Origin: Collybia mongolica
Taxonomy: Eukaryota; Basidiomycota; Agaricomycetes; Agaricales; Clitocybaceae
Length of the DNA stretch: 64,000 bases
NCBI GenBank assembly: GCA_013420905.1
Contig: JAAXNY010000016.1
Location: 1,054,001 to 1,118,000, forward strand
Direction of reading: 5' to 3'
Shown here: positions 25,189 to 36,493 of the stretch, piece after piece
Position numbering within the stretch: the stretch's first letter is position 1
Layout: every line of letters starts with the position of its first letter
Made by a program: the position numbers and the translations under genes
Notes under the pieces: generated by a model
The model's database searches: none
Seen by the model: the letters and a program-made list of their open reading frames with translations, nothing else
What the model was told of the DNA's origin: nothing

Positions 25189-25608
25189 TTACGCGTTGAT
25201 ATTCTGCTGGGTTTCACCTTTATCACGCCGCATGTTGCCTTGTACGAAAAGTCAGTTGAGGCAGAAATGATACACATTCCTGCTCACCTTGCGTTTCCTG
25301 CGATTTGTCGCCAGTCACCGCACCAACGACGGAATCTTTCTTTCCACCAACGCGGTCGGTGGTCCCCTCAGCATAGCCCTTGGTTTGGGCAGCTTTATAC
25401 TCCCCCTCTCCCTGAGCATGCTCCTGCTTGCCGGATTGTTGCCATGAACTGGCGCCGGTCAGATTTCCGACAGTCTCAACGGCTGAGCCCTTGGCAGAGT
25501 GGAATTGGCCGGTGGTCTTTCTGTAGGAAAGAGGGTCAGGGTAGTGTATTAAAGGACAACAATTAACGCGTACTTAGGCTCGCCGGATGTCATATTGTTG
25601 GAAGACAT
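25189..25608 (-). CDS. CsbD-like small protein, Hmp1 (cruciform/mismatch DNA-binding) type
   Basis: Three exons (25608-25574, 25520-25288, 25238-25189) give 105 aa. It starts MSSNNMTSGEPKKTTGQFHS and contains ETVGNLTGASSWQQSGKQEH, KGYAEGTTDRVGGKKDSVVG and a short NMRRDKGE tail exon. This is the basidiomycete CsbD-like family that includes Ustilago Hmp1, described as recognising cruciform or mismatched DNA. Members are often stress-induced. The gene is head-to-head with a close paralogue at 26000 that has the same exon structure, so the pair is an inverted tandem duplication. No signal peptide is visible, so a cytosolic or nuclear site is likely. Confidence 0.88.
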
Positions 25609-25999
25609 TGTTATAGTGGTGATTAATTGTTGTGTTAGAGTTAATTGGGTTGTGTGAAGGTAAGTTATATATCATTTGTATTACCTCCCGCTGCTTATAT
25701 ACCTACTAGACAACTGAGACTCCAAATGTCGGTGCGTTTATGACGGATGTTGGGCGTCACTCTGATATCATCGTTCTCATCACGTGGTTCTCTACTTGCA
25801 CCACATGCACCAACGCGCCATCGTTGGCGTCAACGGACTCCATTACAATGGGGTTGAATTGCGTCATGACATGCCAACTCTTGGAAAAGGCGAAAAGTAT
25901 AAAGAGCCTTGAAGTTTCCAGGAAAAACCATATCAAGTCCACATTACATCTTTCACAAATTTCACTCGTCCAAATTCCTTTTTTGACTAAAAAATCATT
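25609..25999. promoter_or_regulatory. shared promoter region of the divergent CsbD-like pair
   Basis: The 391 bp between the two start codons holds a TATATAAG box on the minus strand (25701-25694), about 90 bp from the left gene's ATG. A TATAAAG box on the plus strand (25898-25904) lies about 100 bp from the right gene's ATG. The near-symmetrical spacing suggests that each gene keeps its own core promoter. Confidence 0.6.
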
Positions 26000-26446
26000 A
26001 TGTCGTCCAACAACTCTTCCACAAACAACATGTCCACAGGCGAACCCAAGTATGCTTCTTTCCTCGCATTCATCTATATACTTATTACTAACTTTTTTGT
26101 CTTCTAGTAAGACTTCGGGCCAATACCATTCAACCAAGGGCACCTTGGTAGAGACGATTGGCAACCTGACCGGAGCCACAACATGGCAACAATCTGGGAA
26201 AGAAGAACATGTACAGGGCGAGGCAGAATACAACGCAGCCCAAGCCAAGGGCTATGCCGAAGGCACCATAGATCGCGCCGCCGGGAAGAAAGATTCAGTT
26301 CTCGGCGCGGTAACCGGTGATCGGGCGCAGGAATCGCAAGGTTAGTATTACTTACCCACAGTGAAAGCCGTAGCTAAATAATTGTGGTAGGTAATGTCCG
26401 ACACGATAAGGGTCAAGCGAAGCAGGACTTCAATCGAAGCGTTTAG
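26000..26446 (+). CDS. CsbD-like small protein, Hmp1 type (paralogue)
   Basis: Exons 26000-26049, 26108-26340 and 26391-26446 give 112 aa. It starts MSSNNSSTNNMSTGEPN, then has TSGQYHSTKGTLVETIGNLT, a KEEHVQGEAEYNAAQAKGYA core and a final NVRHDKGQAKQDFNRSV. The intron positions and phases equal those of the gene at 25189-25608, and the central exon is 233 nt in both. The N-terminus is longer by seven residues. The family assignment follows the neighbour's. Partner choice and function are not visible from the sequence. Confidence 0.9.
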
Positions 26447-26877
26447 TTGGCCGCTGCTGGGTCAATACGTTATAATTGATACCATTAATTATGTATATAT
26501 CCACAAGCAATTGCATGAATTGAATGAAAATGCTGTGCTCGGAACCATAATGTTGTCTGTTGCAAGGGAATTCAGAGAATATTGGACGACGCGTTGTGCC
26601 TGCTCATGTAACTTGAACACAAAAGTTTATGTGGACTTCAAAATAAAATAGAAAAGTCAGGAAATTACTATTGACACATAGATATAGAAGTGATAAATAT
26701 AGACAAGCGACATATGTTAAAACTCTTGTAGTCTAGCTACAACATCTATCCGCACCAGACGGGGGGATCAGTAACTTTGAACGAACTCGGAACAGGGTCA
26801 TAGACGTTCATGTTCACGCCAGCGCCTGATCGAAGTTCATGAACCACGCGTCAAACAGTCCAAGAATATAGCACTCA
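26447..26877. other. intergenic
   Basis: This is the 3' region of the CsbD-like gene and the far end of the LPMO relic. No ORF, repeat or RNA is supported. Confidence 0.4.
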
Positions 26878-27644
26878 CCACCTAGGTTGATATAACCGGG
26901 GATAGACAGCAGCTTTACCTAATCCCATTCCAACTGGTTGTAGCAATAGCCGTGAGACACCTTGGGAGGGTTTCCAGTCCCACCGCCGGTGATCCTGATC
27001 TGTGCGCAGGAAACGAAGGACTCAGAGGAGAGAACGTGGAGACCGATGCGGATGAGGTACTGAATTCGGGTATGTGATGAGTGACAATTGCGAGCAATAA
27101 CGGAAGGTGGACATACCTCTCCCCCGGGGACATCCTGGGGGATGGTGGTCGTCAGCTGGGACTTCCCCAAGGTGGTGAACGAGAAAGGGTTAAAGCTCGC
27201 GCTCCATTCAGCGATCCACCAAGTTGCATGCCGGCGGGGATTGCGGGAACAGAGTAAATTTTTAAAGTACCCTAAACCAGTTGGCACCGCTGCCATCCTA
27301 GTTAGCTGCAGAGCCGGGAGCCTTGCCGAGGTAGATCGCGGCAGGGCCACGGTGGTAGATCGAGGAGTCGAAGTTGAAGCCAATGGTACTTCCAGCCGGG
27401 ACGCTGACGGTCTTGGACGCGGCGGAGGGGTTGGTGGTTGCACCGCATGTCGGTCAACGTCACGGGTATAACGGGGCTGGCGGACGGCGTGCGTAGACGT
27501 CTTGTCACCTGCGATGAGGGTGGTCCTTCTTGAGAGTTTACAAGTTAGTTAATTGATAAAATAGAATAGAAGTGGAGGCTCACAATGGGCGGACGCGCTC
27601 TGAGCAATGAGTACGACGCCAAGGATGGTGCTGACGAACTTCAT
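26878..27644 (-). pseudogene. AA9 lytic polysaccharide monooxygenase relic
   Basis: The first exon (27644-27584) encodes a signal peptide MKFVSTILGVVLIAQSASAH, ending at the histidine that would be the copper-binding N-terminus. Later pieces read TLTDMRCN, SKTVSVPAGSTIGFNFDSS, YHRGPAAIYLGKAPGSAAN, SFNPFSFTTLGKSQLTTTIP, IRIGLHVLSSESFVSCAQIR and VSIPGYINLGG, in AA9 order. The copy is broken: a TAG replaces the tryptophan codon after GSAAN, the frame shifts around MRCN, and part of the early core is missing. In life the family oxidatively cleaves cellulose, so its loss would fit a changed lifestyle, but one relic proves little. Confidence 0.82.
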
Positions 27645-28436
27645 TTTGGTTGCAAGTTGGTAGAGGAAGTGAGTGTGTGTGTGTGTGTACAGTCAATGAG
27701 AGCGAGGATGGAACTGGGGGTTTGGAGATGCTCTGCCTTTTATACTCTACAGGCCCCCAATTTGTTTTTTTTTGATATTTTCAGGATCCAGAACGTCCTT
27801 GAAAATAGAGAAAAGCATATCCGAGCATCGTCGATTGGAAATGGGCTGAGCGAGAGGCGCGATCGCTTAAGAAAACGGAAGTGTCCTCATTGTCACGTTG
27901 ACCTCCATGGGAAGAAAAAGAAAGGGTGCATATTTTGGGAAGAACGAGTAGCCTGGCTCTTCGAAATGAGGGTATGTGTTCAAGCATCTGCGGCTAGAAA
28001 TTAACAATAAACACATGGCATTCAATGACCAGCAAGGTGCTCACCGTGAGGTTAAGATTATGATGTCACGGTAGATACATGTTCTCGCCCGTTCTTTCTG
28101 TATTTTAAGAAGCAGGTGCCTTCTAGGACTGTCGATAGGGTGTCATAATTGCAAACTACATAGTCTTGAACTTATGAAAGTGAAATTTAGGAGAAATTTT
28201 TGAAAATAAAGAAAAATGATCCGTCTTGCATCATGTGACTTATTGCGGTCCCCTTCCACGGGGATTGGGGGAGGTTGGGGGGTCGGGCGGGGGGGTGGTT
28301 CAACCCAATCACTGCCACGCTATTTGCAACGGATAAATTATTTGGGACTCTAATGGAAATAAGAACGCTAATGAGGAGAAGTGAGGTCAAGCCAAAAAGA
28401 TGGTGCTTCACAACCGGGACCCAGTAGTACTACTCA
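27645..28436. other. intergenic with a (GT)8 run
   Basis: A GT dinucleotide run sits at 27673-27688, just upstream of the LPMO relic's ATG. The rest has no supported gene. A 139-aa plus frame at 27585-28004 looks like a chance ORF. Confidence 0.4.
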
Positions 28437-31400
28437 AGGCTGTTAGTTTAATTTCAAAAGAGTCACGTGAACTTTGGTTCCTGGATAATATCAATCATAA
28501 TCGCCGAGACAAACCGTGTTGTTAACTACAAGTCGAAAACATGGACAGCCCGCCAAAACAATCAAAGAGATTGCCCAGTTCCCCGCCCCCTATGTCGTCC
28601 GAAACCATTTCGAGACAGCCGAAATCGCCTCGCCTTGATCCTGCTACATCAACTACGACCGTGACGGCGCAATCTGACACTCAGCCCTCTGGGGTGGGCC
28701 AATTTCCTACCACAGATCCACAGGATTCTTCAGCAACAGGGGCTGTCTCCGACTCCGACATGAAAATATTAAAATTTTCTGAGTATCATTTTCGTGCTGG
28801 GAATTTTGGCGGGGCACTGGCAATCATTGTATTCTTGGACGTTATTCATCATCGTCCCGGCTCAGTCTTCACCGGATGTGGATGGAGTGATATTACGGGA
28901 GCCGAAAAAGCGATTGCTGATGATCCTGAACTTGAAGGTCTGATAAGAGGCTGTTTCGAGAAGGGAACTTTGGAGCCTTTGCGTAGAAAAGGTGGTGTAT
29001 TGGACGAGCTTTCACTGGGTTGCCGAGGTTCACCCATTTATAGTCAAAAGTTCCACCCCAGGTCATGGAAGCTCGATTGTTAAAGATATGAGTGCAGGTA
29101 AGTTCTGGATGGCGATCTTGGCCTCGTCGCTAATAACCCTTCAACAGTGCGCGGAGGTCAGACTTATGTCATTTGATTCTTAGCGTAGTGACATTTACCT
29201 TTATTCTAGTTGTGAAGAAAGCCTGGGAGGTCAACTATGAGGGCAACTCCAGTAGCCTTTTAGTCGAAGCGCTTCACACTATGAACAGCAAAAGAACCCT
29301 AAAGGAATATAGCAATTTCGTCCCTGTTGTCCAAAGCTCCGGAATGGGAAAATCCAGGACTGTTGACGAGGCTGCAAAAATGATATTTACCCTTCCGTTT
29401 AACCTGAGGTCTGACGATGACACCACTGGTAAGTCCCTTTAAAACCCGTCATTCCGCATTGTGTTGTCGGCTGAAAATCCAAAGCGTATCCACCACCACA
29501 TAAAGAAGTCCGCGATTTCTTCAACGTGGCAGATCCCAAAGGATTTTCGAAAGACCAGCTCGAGTATCGATACCTTCACTTCTTCAAGCAGCTATTCGAC
29601 ATGGTCAACGCTGAAGTTTCAAAAGTCATGGTCTGCGAGACGTACAGCAAACTTGCCTCAACTTGGCACAGCAATTTTAGCGAAATAGCACAAAATGAAT
29701 TATACCATGAAGCAGTGGAGGTGAGTGCCCTTGATGATTCTTTATAAACTCTCTTGACCTTCTACAAGAAAGCGTTAGATGAGCTGAATACTAAGCCTTT
29801 CGTTGAAGACGCTTTGGACGATAGCAGAACAGCAGGTAGGTTGTATCGGCTGTCTTTGCCTGATATCACGGTCTAATGTAAATGTCAGTAAAGACATCGG
29901 CTCAAAAGCTTATCGCTACTATCGACGCAAAGTCTGCATTAAGCGGGTCTGATCGAACAGGAGGAAGAGGCCAGCATAAGCGTCCAGTGAAAATGATGCT
30001 CTATTTCGATGAGTCGCATGAACTTGTGTACAAGTTCACAAAGGCAGATAAGGATAATGAGGCACGGTCACCGTATCAGGTCTTGTGCAAGTCTTTGAAC
30101 AGCGTCATGCAAGAAGATATTTTCGTGGTTCACTTGTCCACCAATTGCAATCTAAGTCGTTACTCCCCTCATCAAGGCCGCTTCTGGTCACATCGGGGCG
30201 ACCCGGCAGGGCCCGTCCAAGGCGACGACTTGCAGGCTCCATTCGTCGAGCTGCCTTTCGATGTTTTTGCTGCTGTGGAGGAAGGAAAGATCGATCTCAC
30301 TAACGTTTCACAATTAAAACATATTGGAAAATTTGGCCGACCTCTGTACGTCATCTTATTACACATAAATATACCTTTGACTCACTATGGCCTAGGTTCA
30401 ACACAATGTTGGAGGCAGGTCATACTGACATAGTCGCGTTCGCAGTGCAGAAACTATATGGGCATCCGAGAGAAGAAAATGAGAACAGCCGGCTTGCGGC
30501 ACTCTCTATTAGACTGTTGTTTGAATTCGAGCCCCTGCGCGAATTGGCAAAGGATAAAGAAGTAGAACTTGTTGCAGGTCACATGCGCGTTGCTTATTCT
30601 GTTCCGCAACATCGCCTTTACATTCGTTCTGGCACTCCCTCGGAACCATTGTTGGCTGAAGCGTCGGCACGTATCATGGCGAAGAGTGACCCTTTGACCC
30701 TGCTGCAAGGGTTTTTACGACGTGGTCTCATATCTAAGGGCGAACGGGGAGGACTGGTTGGTCGGCTCATCCTTACATTGGCTCATGACAAGGCAATCGA
30801 AGCAGGCAAAAAGCAGCTCTTCAGTGAGCCAATTGGCGTTATTGGATTCTTGGAGGCTCTTATTGGCAAAACCTACATTAATTCCGTCAAAAAATCAAAG
30901 CCTGCAAACGTTGTTGATGGCCAAACTCTCGAGGAAGCCTTTGCCAATGCCCAACTTAACTTCACTCACTTTGTCAAAGGAGGAGATTCAAGCATCGTAT
31001 CAGATGAAATTGCTTGGATGGCACTTGCGCGTTGTATGGCCTTTGCTTGTGCGAACGATCAGCGGACAATTGACCTGTACATTCCGGTCCTTCTGTGGGA
31101 AGAAAAACTCAGTCGGTGGGCAGTCTCCGGAATCTTCGTCCAGTTCAAGAATCGTGCTTCACAAGAGCGAGTTATAATTGATGCCGCGAAGCTTGGTTTT
31201 TTTACACATGCGGACCCCGCCGGAGAAAGGGCGGAGCGATACAACACCAGACCATACATCACCATTGTTATGAACATGGGGGTGCGAGAAAAAGTATCGG
31301 CGCAGCCCGAGGAGGCAAAGTCGCGGACACCACCTATGTCAACAACTCAGACAGGCCTCGCGGATTTGAAAACCACTCCATCCCAAGTGACGACTGAAGC

Positions 31401-32034
31401 GGGCCCGACCCGAGCGCAGCCAAAGCGAGGGGGTGGTGCGACAAATGTTCACCCCCGATATGCTATCAATATTACTGGCTGCTCATCCAATGTGTATGGC
31501 GTCTTCCTCTCGGATTCGACGAAGGTGTTGGAGGGTATGCTTTCTGTACACGATATCCTCGACGAGCACCCACGAACTGAGGAAAGCTTTCTCAATGCCG
31601 CACGCCGCTTAAAGCCGTTCTGGGCCAAGGGCGAGAGTTCCTTTCACTGGGCCACTGGTATGAACAAAGATGAAGTAGTCGATGAAGACGAGGGTGTATT
31701 TGTAGGGCATTATGACGATGATGATGATGCTGATATGGTGGCTGATTAGTGTTTTGTGATCGAGATGAATATCTGCATCTGTCTCCCTCAAAACCACACA
31801 TGTATCATAGTGTTCTACTAATCAAGTAGCAAGCGAAGGGCAGTAAATAGAAAGAATTTGAGACTCATACTCAACTACTAAGGTTTAGTTCAACAGGCTT
31901 GTCTTCTAACAAGCCCACGCCCGGAACTTGATTAATTCACAAGGGACATATCTAAGGTGAACGTCAAACTATACCATTTTATCGGCCCTCGTAAAGCTGA
32001 TAATTTGAAATACATGGTCTAGCCATCATGGTAA
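28437..32034 (+). repeat. 3.6-kb direct duplication, copy 1
   Basis: This block matches 46507-50102 in the same orientation with only scattered substitutions. It includes about 100 bp upstream of the NTPase gene and about 285 bp downstream. The match begins at GGCTGTT and ends at TAAAGTT. No target-site duplication or terminal repeat flanks either copy, so segmental duplication or recombination is likelier than transposition. Confidence 0.9.
28541..31749 (+). CDS. 949-aa P-loop NTPase of unknown function, copy 1
   Basis: Exons 28541-28937, 28987-29097, 29148-29156 (9 nt), 29210-29428, 29485-29720, 29769-29835, 29889-30345 and 30396-31749 sum to 2850 nt with an open frame. Visible motifs are Walker A (VQSSGMGKSR, lysine 220), Walker B (MMLYFDESHE, D387/E388) and a sensor-like IFVVHLSTNCNLS. 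They are followed by a large helical C-terminal half and an acidic tail (EDEGVFVGHYDDDDD). No signal peptide or membrane segment is present. The family is widespread in agaricomycetes and resembles the P-loop modules seen in Crinkler-like or STAND-like proteins, which is a resemblance only. The first intron (28938-28986, GTCTGA donor) is the least certain but is needed to reach the conserved FHWVAEVHPFIVKSSTPG. Confidence 0.75.
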
Positions 32035-32833
32035 AGTTCATCAGGAAAAACCTCCCTGTCAAATTTGTCAGTAATTAGTAAAACTAATGCTAATCTTTAT
32101 AAGTTTGATAAATATTTTGGAAAATATGCATAGTTTGGGCTATTGTTGCATATTGTATAGATAATTATTGGTGTGCTAATAGATCTTAGTGGAAGTTAGG
32201 CATATTTGGGTTATTGTTGAATAGTTTATCAACACACTAGTAGACTTTACTAAGAACTATGTACATTTTTGGCTATATTTGAATAGCTTATAAATACTAT
32301 AGGTATACTAGTAGACATTAAAGTAAGTATGGTTGTCTTTAAAGTTGTTGAGGAAAAAGGTTGGACATTGATTAAGAACATTTTGTGAGGTCCAATCCAC
32401 TGGAACAGAGGGGCCCCACTTTGGTAACAGATGTACACTGTGCTCAATTAGAGACACTGGAAGAACTGACACAAGCCTTTCACCATTCACCATGGGTCAT
32501 TTGACCTTGTAGAACTTTGAATCAACCTCTAAATTTGCAGTGAATTTGGATATATGCTAAGTGTTGAGGAGGAAATATTCCAGTTGGAACTTGAGGTAGA
32601 GGGCCATTACTGGCAGATACGAGTCCTTATGTTTTTTTTTTTGATTAATTTTCTTTATATTTCTAGAACCAGGTTGTTGCAATAGAACTAGCTATCCAGA
32701 ATCTATTTCAACTTTATATGACTTTTTGTCATTGATAAGTTTGGTTCTGGAACACTTGTCAGGCATTGTCCTAGAATTATATTGTAGGGTACAGGGAGTA
32801 GCTTGACATCATGGAAGGCCTGATGGATATACT
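31750..32833. other. AT-rich intergenic
   Basis: The first 285 bp belong to the duplicated block. Beyond that the sequence is AT-rich without supported genes. Similar words such as TATTTGGGTTATTGTTGAATAG and variants recur near 32140-32290, probably decayed repeat DNA. Confidence 0.4.
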
Positions 32834-33752
32834 TGGGTGGAGTGGGCCAACACACTGTGTGGCAGGTACTCATTCTTTATTTATTTTTTATTTTTTTTGT
32901 AGGAGAAATAAGTCCATTCCACATTCAGGAAGTTGTAACTGACTAAAAACAATGTAGGTGATAGTTTATAGAGGTCATGTGACCATGTGAAAATATTACC
33001 AAGTAAACAAGCAATGCCTGTGCACAAAACCCAATGCCATAGCTTGCCTGGTTATGGAGAAAACACAAAAACCATCAGAACTAACTTTTTTCCAGGATCA
33101 TAAACACTAAATGAGCATTCAGATTGTTGTCATGTATTTGGTATGCTTATGTGATGGAATAGATCATGTGACATATGTCAATAAATAGAGAATTCAATCC
33201 TCTTTGTATTTCAGGTAAATATAGTAGTAGTTGTTGATTTTTCCAATGTTTAGTATAATTTCCCACAAGGGTCATGTTTAGTAAGGGTCATTGTTGTTAT
33301 AAGATGTTTGTTCACCCCTGACATAACACACAGACCTTCAAAACTAGCTGAATCTGGACATTTCTAAGATTTTGCTCAAAATGGACTGTCAGAAAAATAT
33401 GCTCAACAAGGAAATTGTAGAGCCATGTTTGTACATTCCAAATATATAAAAACAAAGTCAATAGCTTTACTGGTTATGGAGAAAAACACAAAATAAATCT
33501 TGAAACATGACACTAGGAAATATTAGATATGCATAATTTTGATGGCATCATCAAAGGCATTATGTAAGCATACCAAATACATGCAAATTATGTCACAACA
33601 CTTTGTATTTGTGGAGAAATGCTGTAAAAAGCTATAAGAAAAGAAAAATCCCATTATGGAAATATTTTCCTGTGGTCTTGAATATGAATCAATGAATGAA
33701 TGAATGAATCAACTTTTTGCCCAAAAACTGGGTTGATAAAGAACTCATACTC
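32834..33752 (+). repeat. dispersed repeat R1, copy 1 (about 0.92 kb)
   Basis: It starts CTTGGGTGGAGTGGGCCAAC and ends near GGGTTGATAAAGAACTC. The same unit occurs inverted at 38085-39002 and truncated at 50815-51668. There is no ORF of note. Close to the start is the palindromic word CACACTGTGTGG. The copy inside element A begins exactly where element B lacks it, so R1 inserted into that lineage and can move or be moved. Its class is unknown. Confidence 0.85.
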
Positions 33753-33812
33753 AATCAATCAATCAATCAATCAATCTTTTGCCCAAAACCTGGGTTGATA
33801 AAGAACTCATAA
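33690..33812. repeat. tetranucleotide runs and a duplicated R1 tail
   Basis: An AATG-type run (about 33694-33708) and an AATC run (about 33752-33775) flank two copies of the R1 tail, which contains TTTTGCCCAAAAACTGGG or its near match. The second tail is at 33776-33812. The runs suggest slippage at the R1 end. Confidence 0.75.
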
Positions 33813-34239
33813 TAATAGAAATAAGTTCCCATAGTATTGAAATGTATACCAACCATTCAACATTTAATATTTTATTTCTAGCCTTGCATCCTGGGTTAAT
33901 CAAGAACTTATCAGATATGCTAAAAATAGAAATATCATCATCAAAGACAAAGTTCAAACAAATGTACATATGCCTGTTGAGTGTTTTTTGTTGTGTTATT
34001 ACATACTATACTTAACCATACTCATATAGCTAGCTATTTTCAAGATATTGAGCATTATGGATTCCAGGAGTGTCCACATTGACTTGTTTGGCTATGCTTA
34101 TAGCCAAGTATATATAAATGTGATGTTAAAATAGATATAACAAGAGATTATAATCAAATTTGGAAAGGCACAAACAAATATAAATATACATTTTCTGGTG
34201 TACCCCCTCCATAGGTCTAGGAGTAGTAGCAATTTCAAT

Positions 34240-35000
34240 TGTGTCCATTAGCCTTGTATTTGCTGAGATATGTATCATCTATATTGTGGGAATTTCATTA
34301 ATATTGTTTGTTTGGCCAGATGTTGGCAAAGTAATATACAGATGATATTCATTTGTAATATGTAGTAAAAAGGTTGTTGTTGATAATGAGATTTGGAAGG
34401 GTACAAACAACTACAAAGACATATAAATAAACACATCATGTATTGCTTTACAATGTCTAGTAGTAGCATGTCCATCAGCTTTGTATTTGCTGAGATAAGT
34501 ATCATCTTTATTGTGGGAATTTCTTTGATATTATTGTTTGTTTGGCCAGATGTGATGAAGTGATATACAGACAGTATTCATTTGTAATATGTAGCAAGAA
34601 AATTGTTGTTGATGAGGTTTATAAAAATAAAAACAAATACAAACACTTACAAACATATACACAAGGTACTACTTCACCATATCTAAAACTAGCAATTTAA
34701 ATTATATCCATAGGCCTTGTTGTTGTTGAGATATGCAATGATTTATATTGTGGGAACTTTGATGGTATTGTTTGTTTGGCTAGCTGTGGCAAAGTCATAT
34801 ACAAACTTGATATTCATTTGTAACATGCTTGTAGTGAGAGAGCTGCTTTTGATCATGATGTTTGAAGGTGAACAAACAAATACAAATACATACATATATA
34901 CCAATTGGGTAGCCCTTCACCATATCTAGTGATAGCAATTTAAATTGCATCCATAGGTCTTGTCATTGTTGAGATATTCAATGTTTTGTAGTGTGGGAAA
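34240..35000. repeat. degenerate tandem array, unit about 230 bp
   Basis: Related segments begin near 34251, 34477, 34711 and 34953. Each starts with a variant of CCTTGTATTTGCTGAGATAT and runs through GTTTGTTTGGCCAGATG and CATTTGTAATATGTAG before the next unit. Three full units and part of a fourth are visible, with strong divergence between them. No coding capacity was found. Confidence 0.7.
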
Positions 35001-35030
35001 AGTTTGGCCCAAAGCGGAAGAAGCCTCTTG

Positions 35031-35100
35031 TAATCGTGCTTACGTTTGTCAACTACGCTGTTAGAGCTAACAGCGTAGTTGACAAACATAAGCATGATTA
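35031..35100. repeat. 70-bp near-perfect palindrome
   Basis: TAATCGTGCTTACGTTTGTC on the left is mirrored at the right end up to position 35100. The centre is TTAGAGCTAA. Only two or three positions fail to pair across the arms. It would form a long hairpin or cruciform. It lies between the tandem array and the gypsy polymerase remnant. Confidence 0.9.
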
Positions 35101-35489
35101 TGCAGTGGACAGTTATTAATTAATTCTTGAGATATCCCAACATAAGACCAATTAACTCGAAATTATGGTATTGAATGCAGCTTATGTTAGCAGTTGCCTT
35201 TTTTGCTCAAAATCCGCGCGTCGGCTAATATTGATTCCCACAGTTAGAAAAATATTTCCACGACTACAAAGTCTTACTGATGTACTTCAAAATGTTTACT
35301 GATCAAGTTCTAATGAATTCTCGGAACACTTCAAAATTACTAACCGTGGGAAAAACAACACTGGATCTTGTTGAGTATGCTGAATTTTCCCCGCAAACCC
35401 AGGATGATGAACGAGTTACTTATGTAAACATAAGGACTCATGATCCTGAGTTGGTCAAAGTTTTGCTGAGACTTTCTTTGATACAAAGA
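35101..35489. other. AT-rich stretch left of the gypsy remnant
   Basis: The polymerase reading frame stops being recognisable at about 35490. The sequence to the left has an 81-aa plus frame (35280-35525) with no known signature. This is probably the broken right edge of another insertion. Confidence 0.35.
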
Positions 35490-36493
35490 AGAAGGGCAAT
35501 GCCTGTGGGGAATTTGATGGTCTGATGTATCCTTTTTGCATGTTTTCATCAATGAATTTGTCCAGTTTTCCTTGTTCCGCCAGGCTAATGGGATAGATCT
35601 TACAATCCTTTGGGATGAAGTCAGGTTTTAGATCTATTGCGTGGTCCCGTGATCGTTGTGTTGGCATTCTTTCCGAGTTTGTTTTGTTGAATAATGATGC
35701 ATATTCTTGGTAGAATTCTGGTAGCATCTTCTTTGGTTTCTGATCTTTGATTTCTGCCTTGTGTTCCAGTTCCTGTGATATTGATGTCTTTGCATTTATC
35801 CAAATGGTTTCTTCTTCGTTGTCTTCTGGATGGATGTATGTCCTAAGTAGATTGACTTCATGTTTGTCATCTTCTTTGTCAATTCCTAAAAGAATTGGTT
35901 GCCAATCTTCAAGGGGTTGATTCCTTGGGATTTCTTCTGGGTATTCTTCCTGTATTTCCATTACCATTGCCTTGGGGTATTGCCGTGTTTGTTTCATCTG
36001 TTGGATTTCTATATTCCTTCAGATTGCTTCCAATAGTTTTGGTCTTTATTTCGTTTTCTTCAACAAATGTCTTGTCAATGAAGATTCCTCCAGCTCCACA
36101 ATTGATAAGTCCAATTGCTGGGGTTTCAACATTTTTCTGTTCTTCAATCACCATAATTGGAATAGAAAGAGATTGTCAATTCATTTCTCCAAAATTACAG
36201 GTGATAGCATAACAGAATAAGTCTTGGCAGGTACTGACGTTGATTCAGGCCACTGCTTTAAAAACTTTTGTCTTCCATGTTCTTCAAGGCAATCTCCTTC
36301 TCTTCTTCATCTAATCCTGCTAAAAGGGATTGGATCTTCATATAGGCATCTTTGCCTTTCATTGGTGTCTTTGGTTCTTCCTTTCGTGGGGTTTGGGGAA
36401 TAGAGCCTCCAGCTCTATGATCTGATGCTCGATGTCCAAACTTGTGACATTCGAAGCATAGTCCTCGCTTCATGCATTCATCTTTTTCTTGGA
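35490..36493 (-). pseudogene. Ty3/gypsy zinc knuckle, protease and start of reverse transcriptase
   Basis: On the minus strand, 36493-36258 reads RGLCFECHKFGHRASDH, a gag zinc knuckle whose last cysteine is replaced by histidine. The 36154-35909 stretch has GLINCGAGGIFIDKTF, the retroviral-type protease region. The 35997-35490 stretch has LPEFYQEYASLF, DHAIDLKPDFIPKDCKIYPI and GYIRPSNSPQALPFFFVSKK, the start of a gypsy reverse transcriptase. The frame shifts several times and the remaining polymerase and integrase are absent. It is colinear with the gag pieces at 39409-39868 and 43142-43603, so one element was split by insertions A and B. Confidence 0.88.

Noticed and set aside
27585..28004. 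139-aa plus-strand ORF upstream of the LPMO relic
   Set aside because: Composition is mixed, part of it overlaps the antisense of the LPMO first exon and the GT run, and no family signature is visible.
30722..31177. 151-aa plus-strand ORF inside the NTPase gene
   Set aside because: It is an alternative frame of the large NTPase exon, and the copy at 48790-49245 has much worse conservation than the true frame.
28437..32034. The 3.6-kb NTPase block as a transposon
   Set aside because: No inverted or direct terminal repeats and no target duplication at either copy.
33742..33790. CRISPR-like direct repeats
   Set aside because: This is an AATC microsatellite in a eukaryotic genome, with no spacers.
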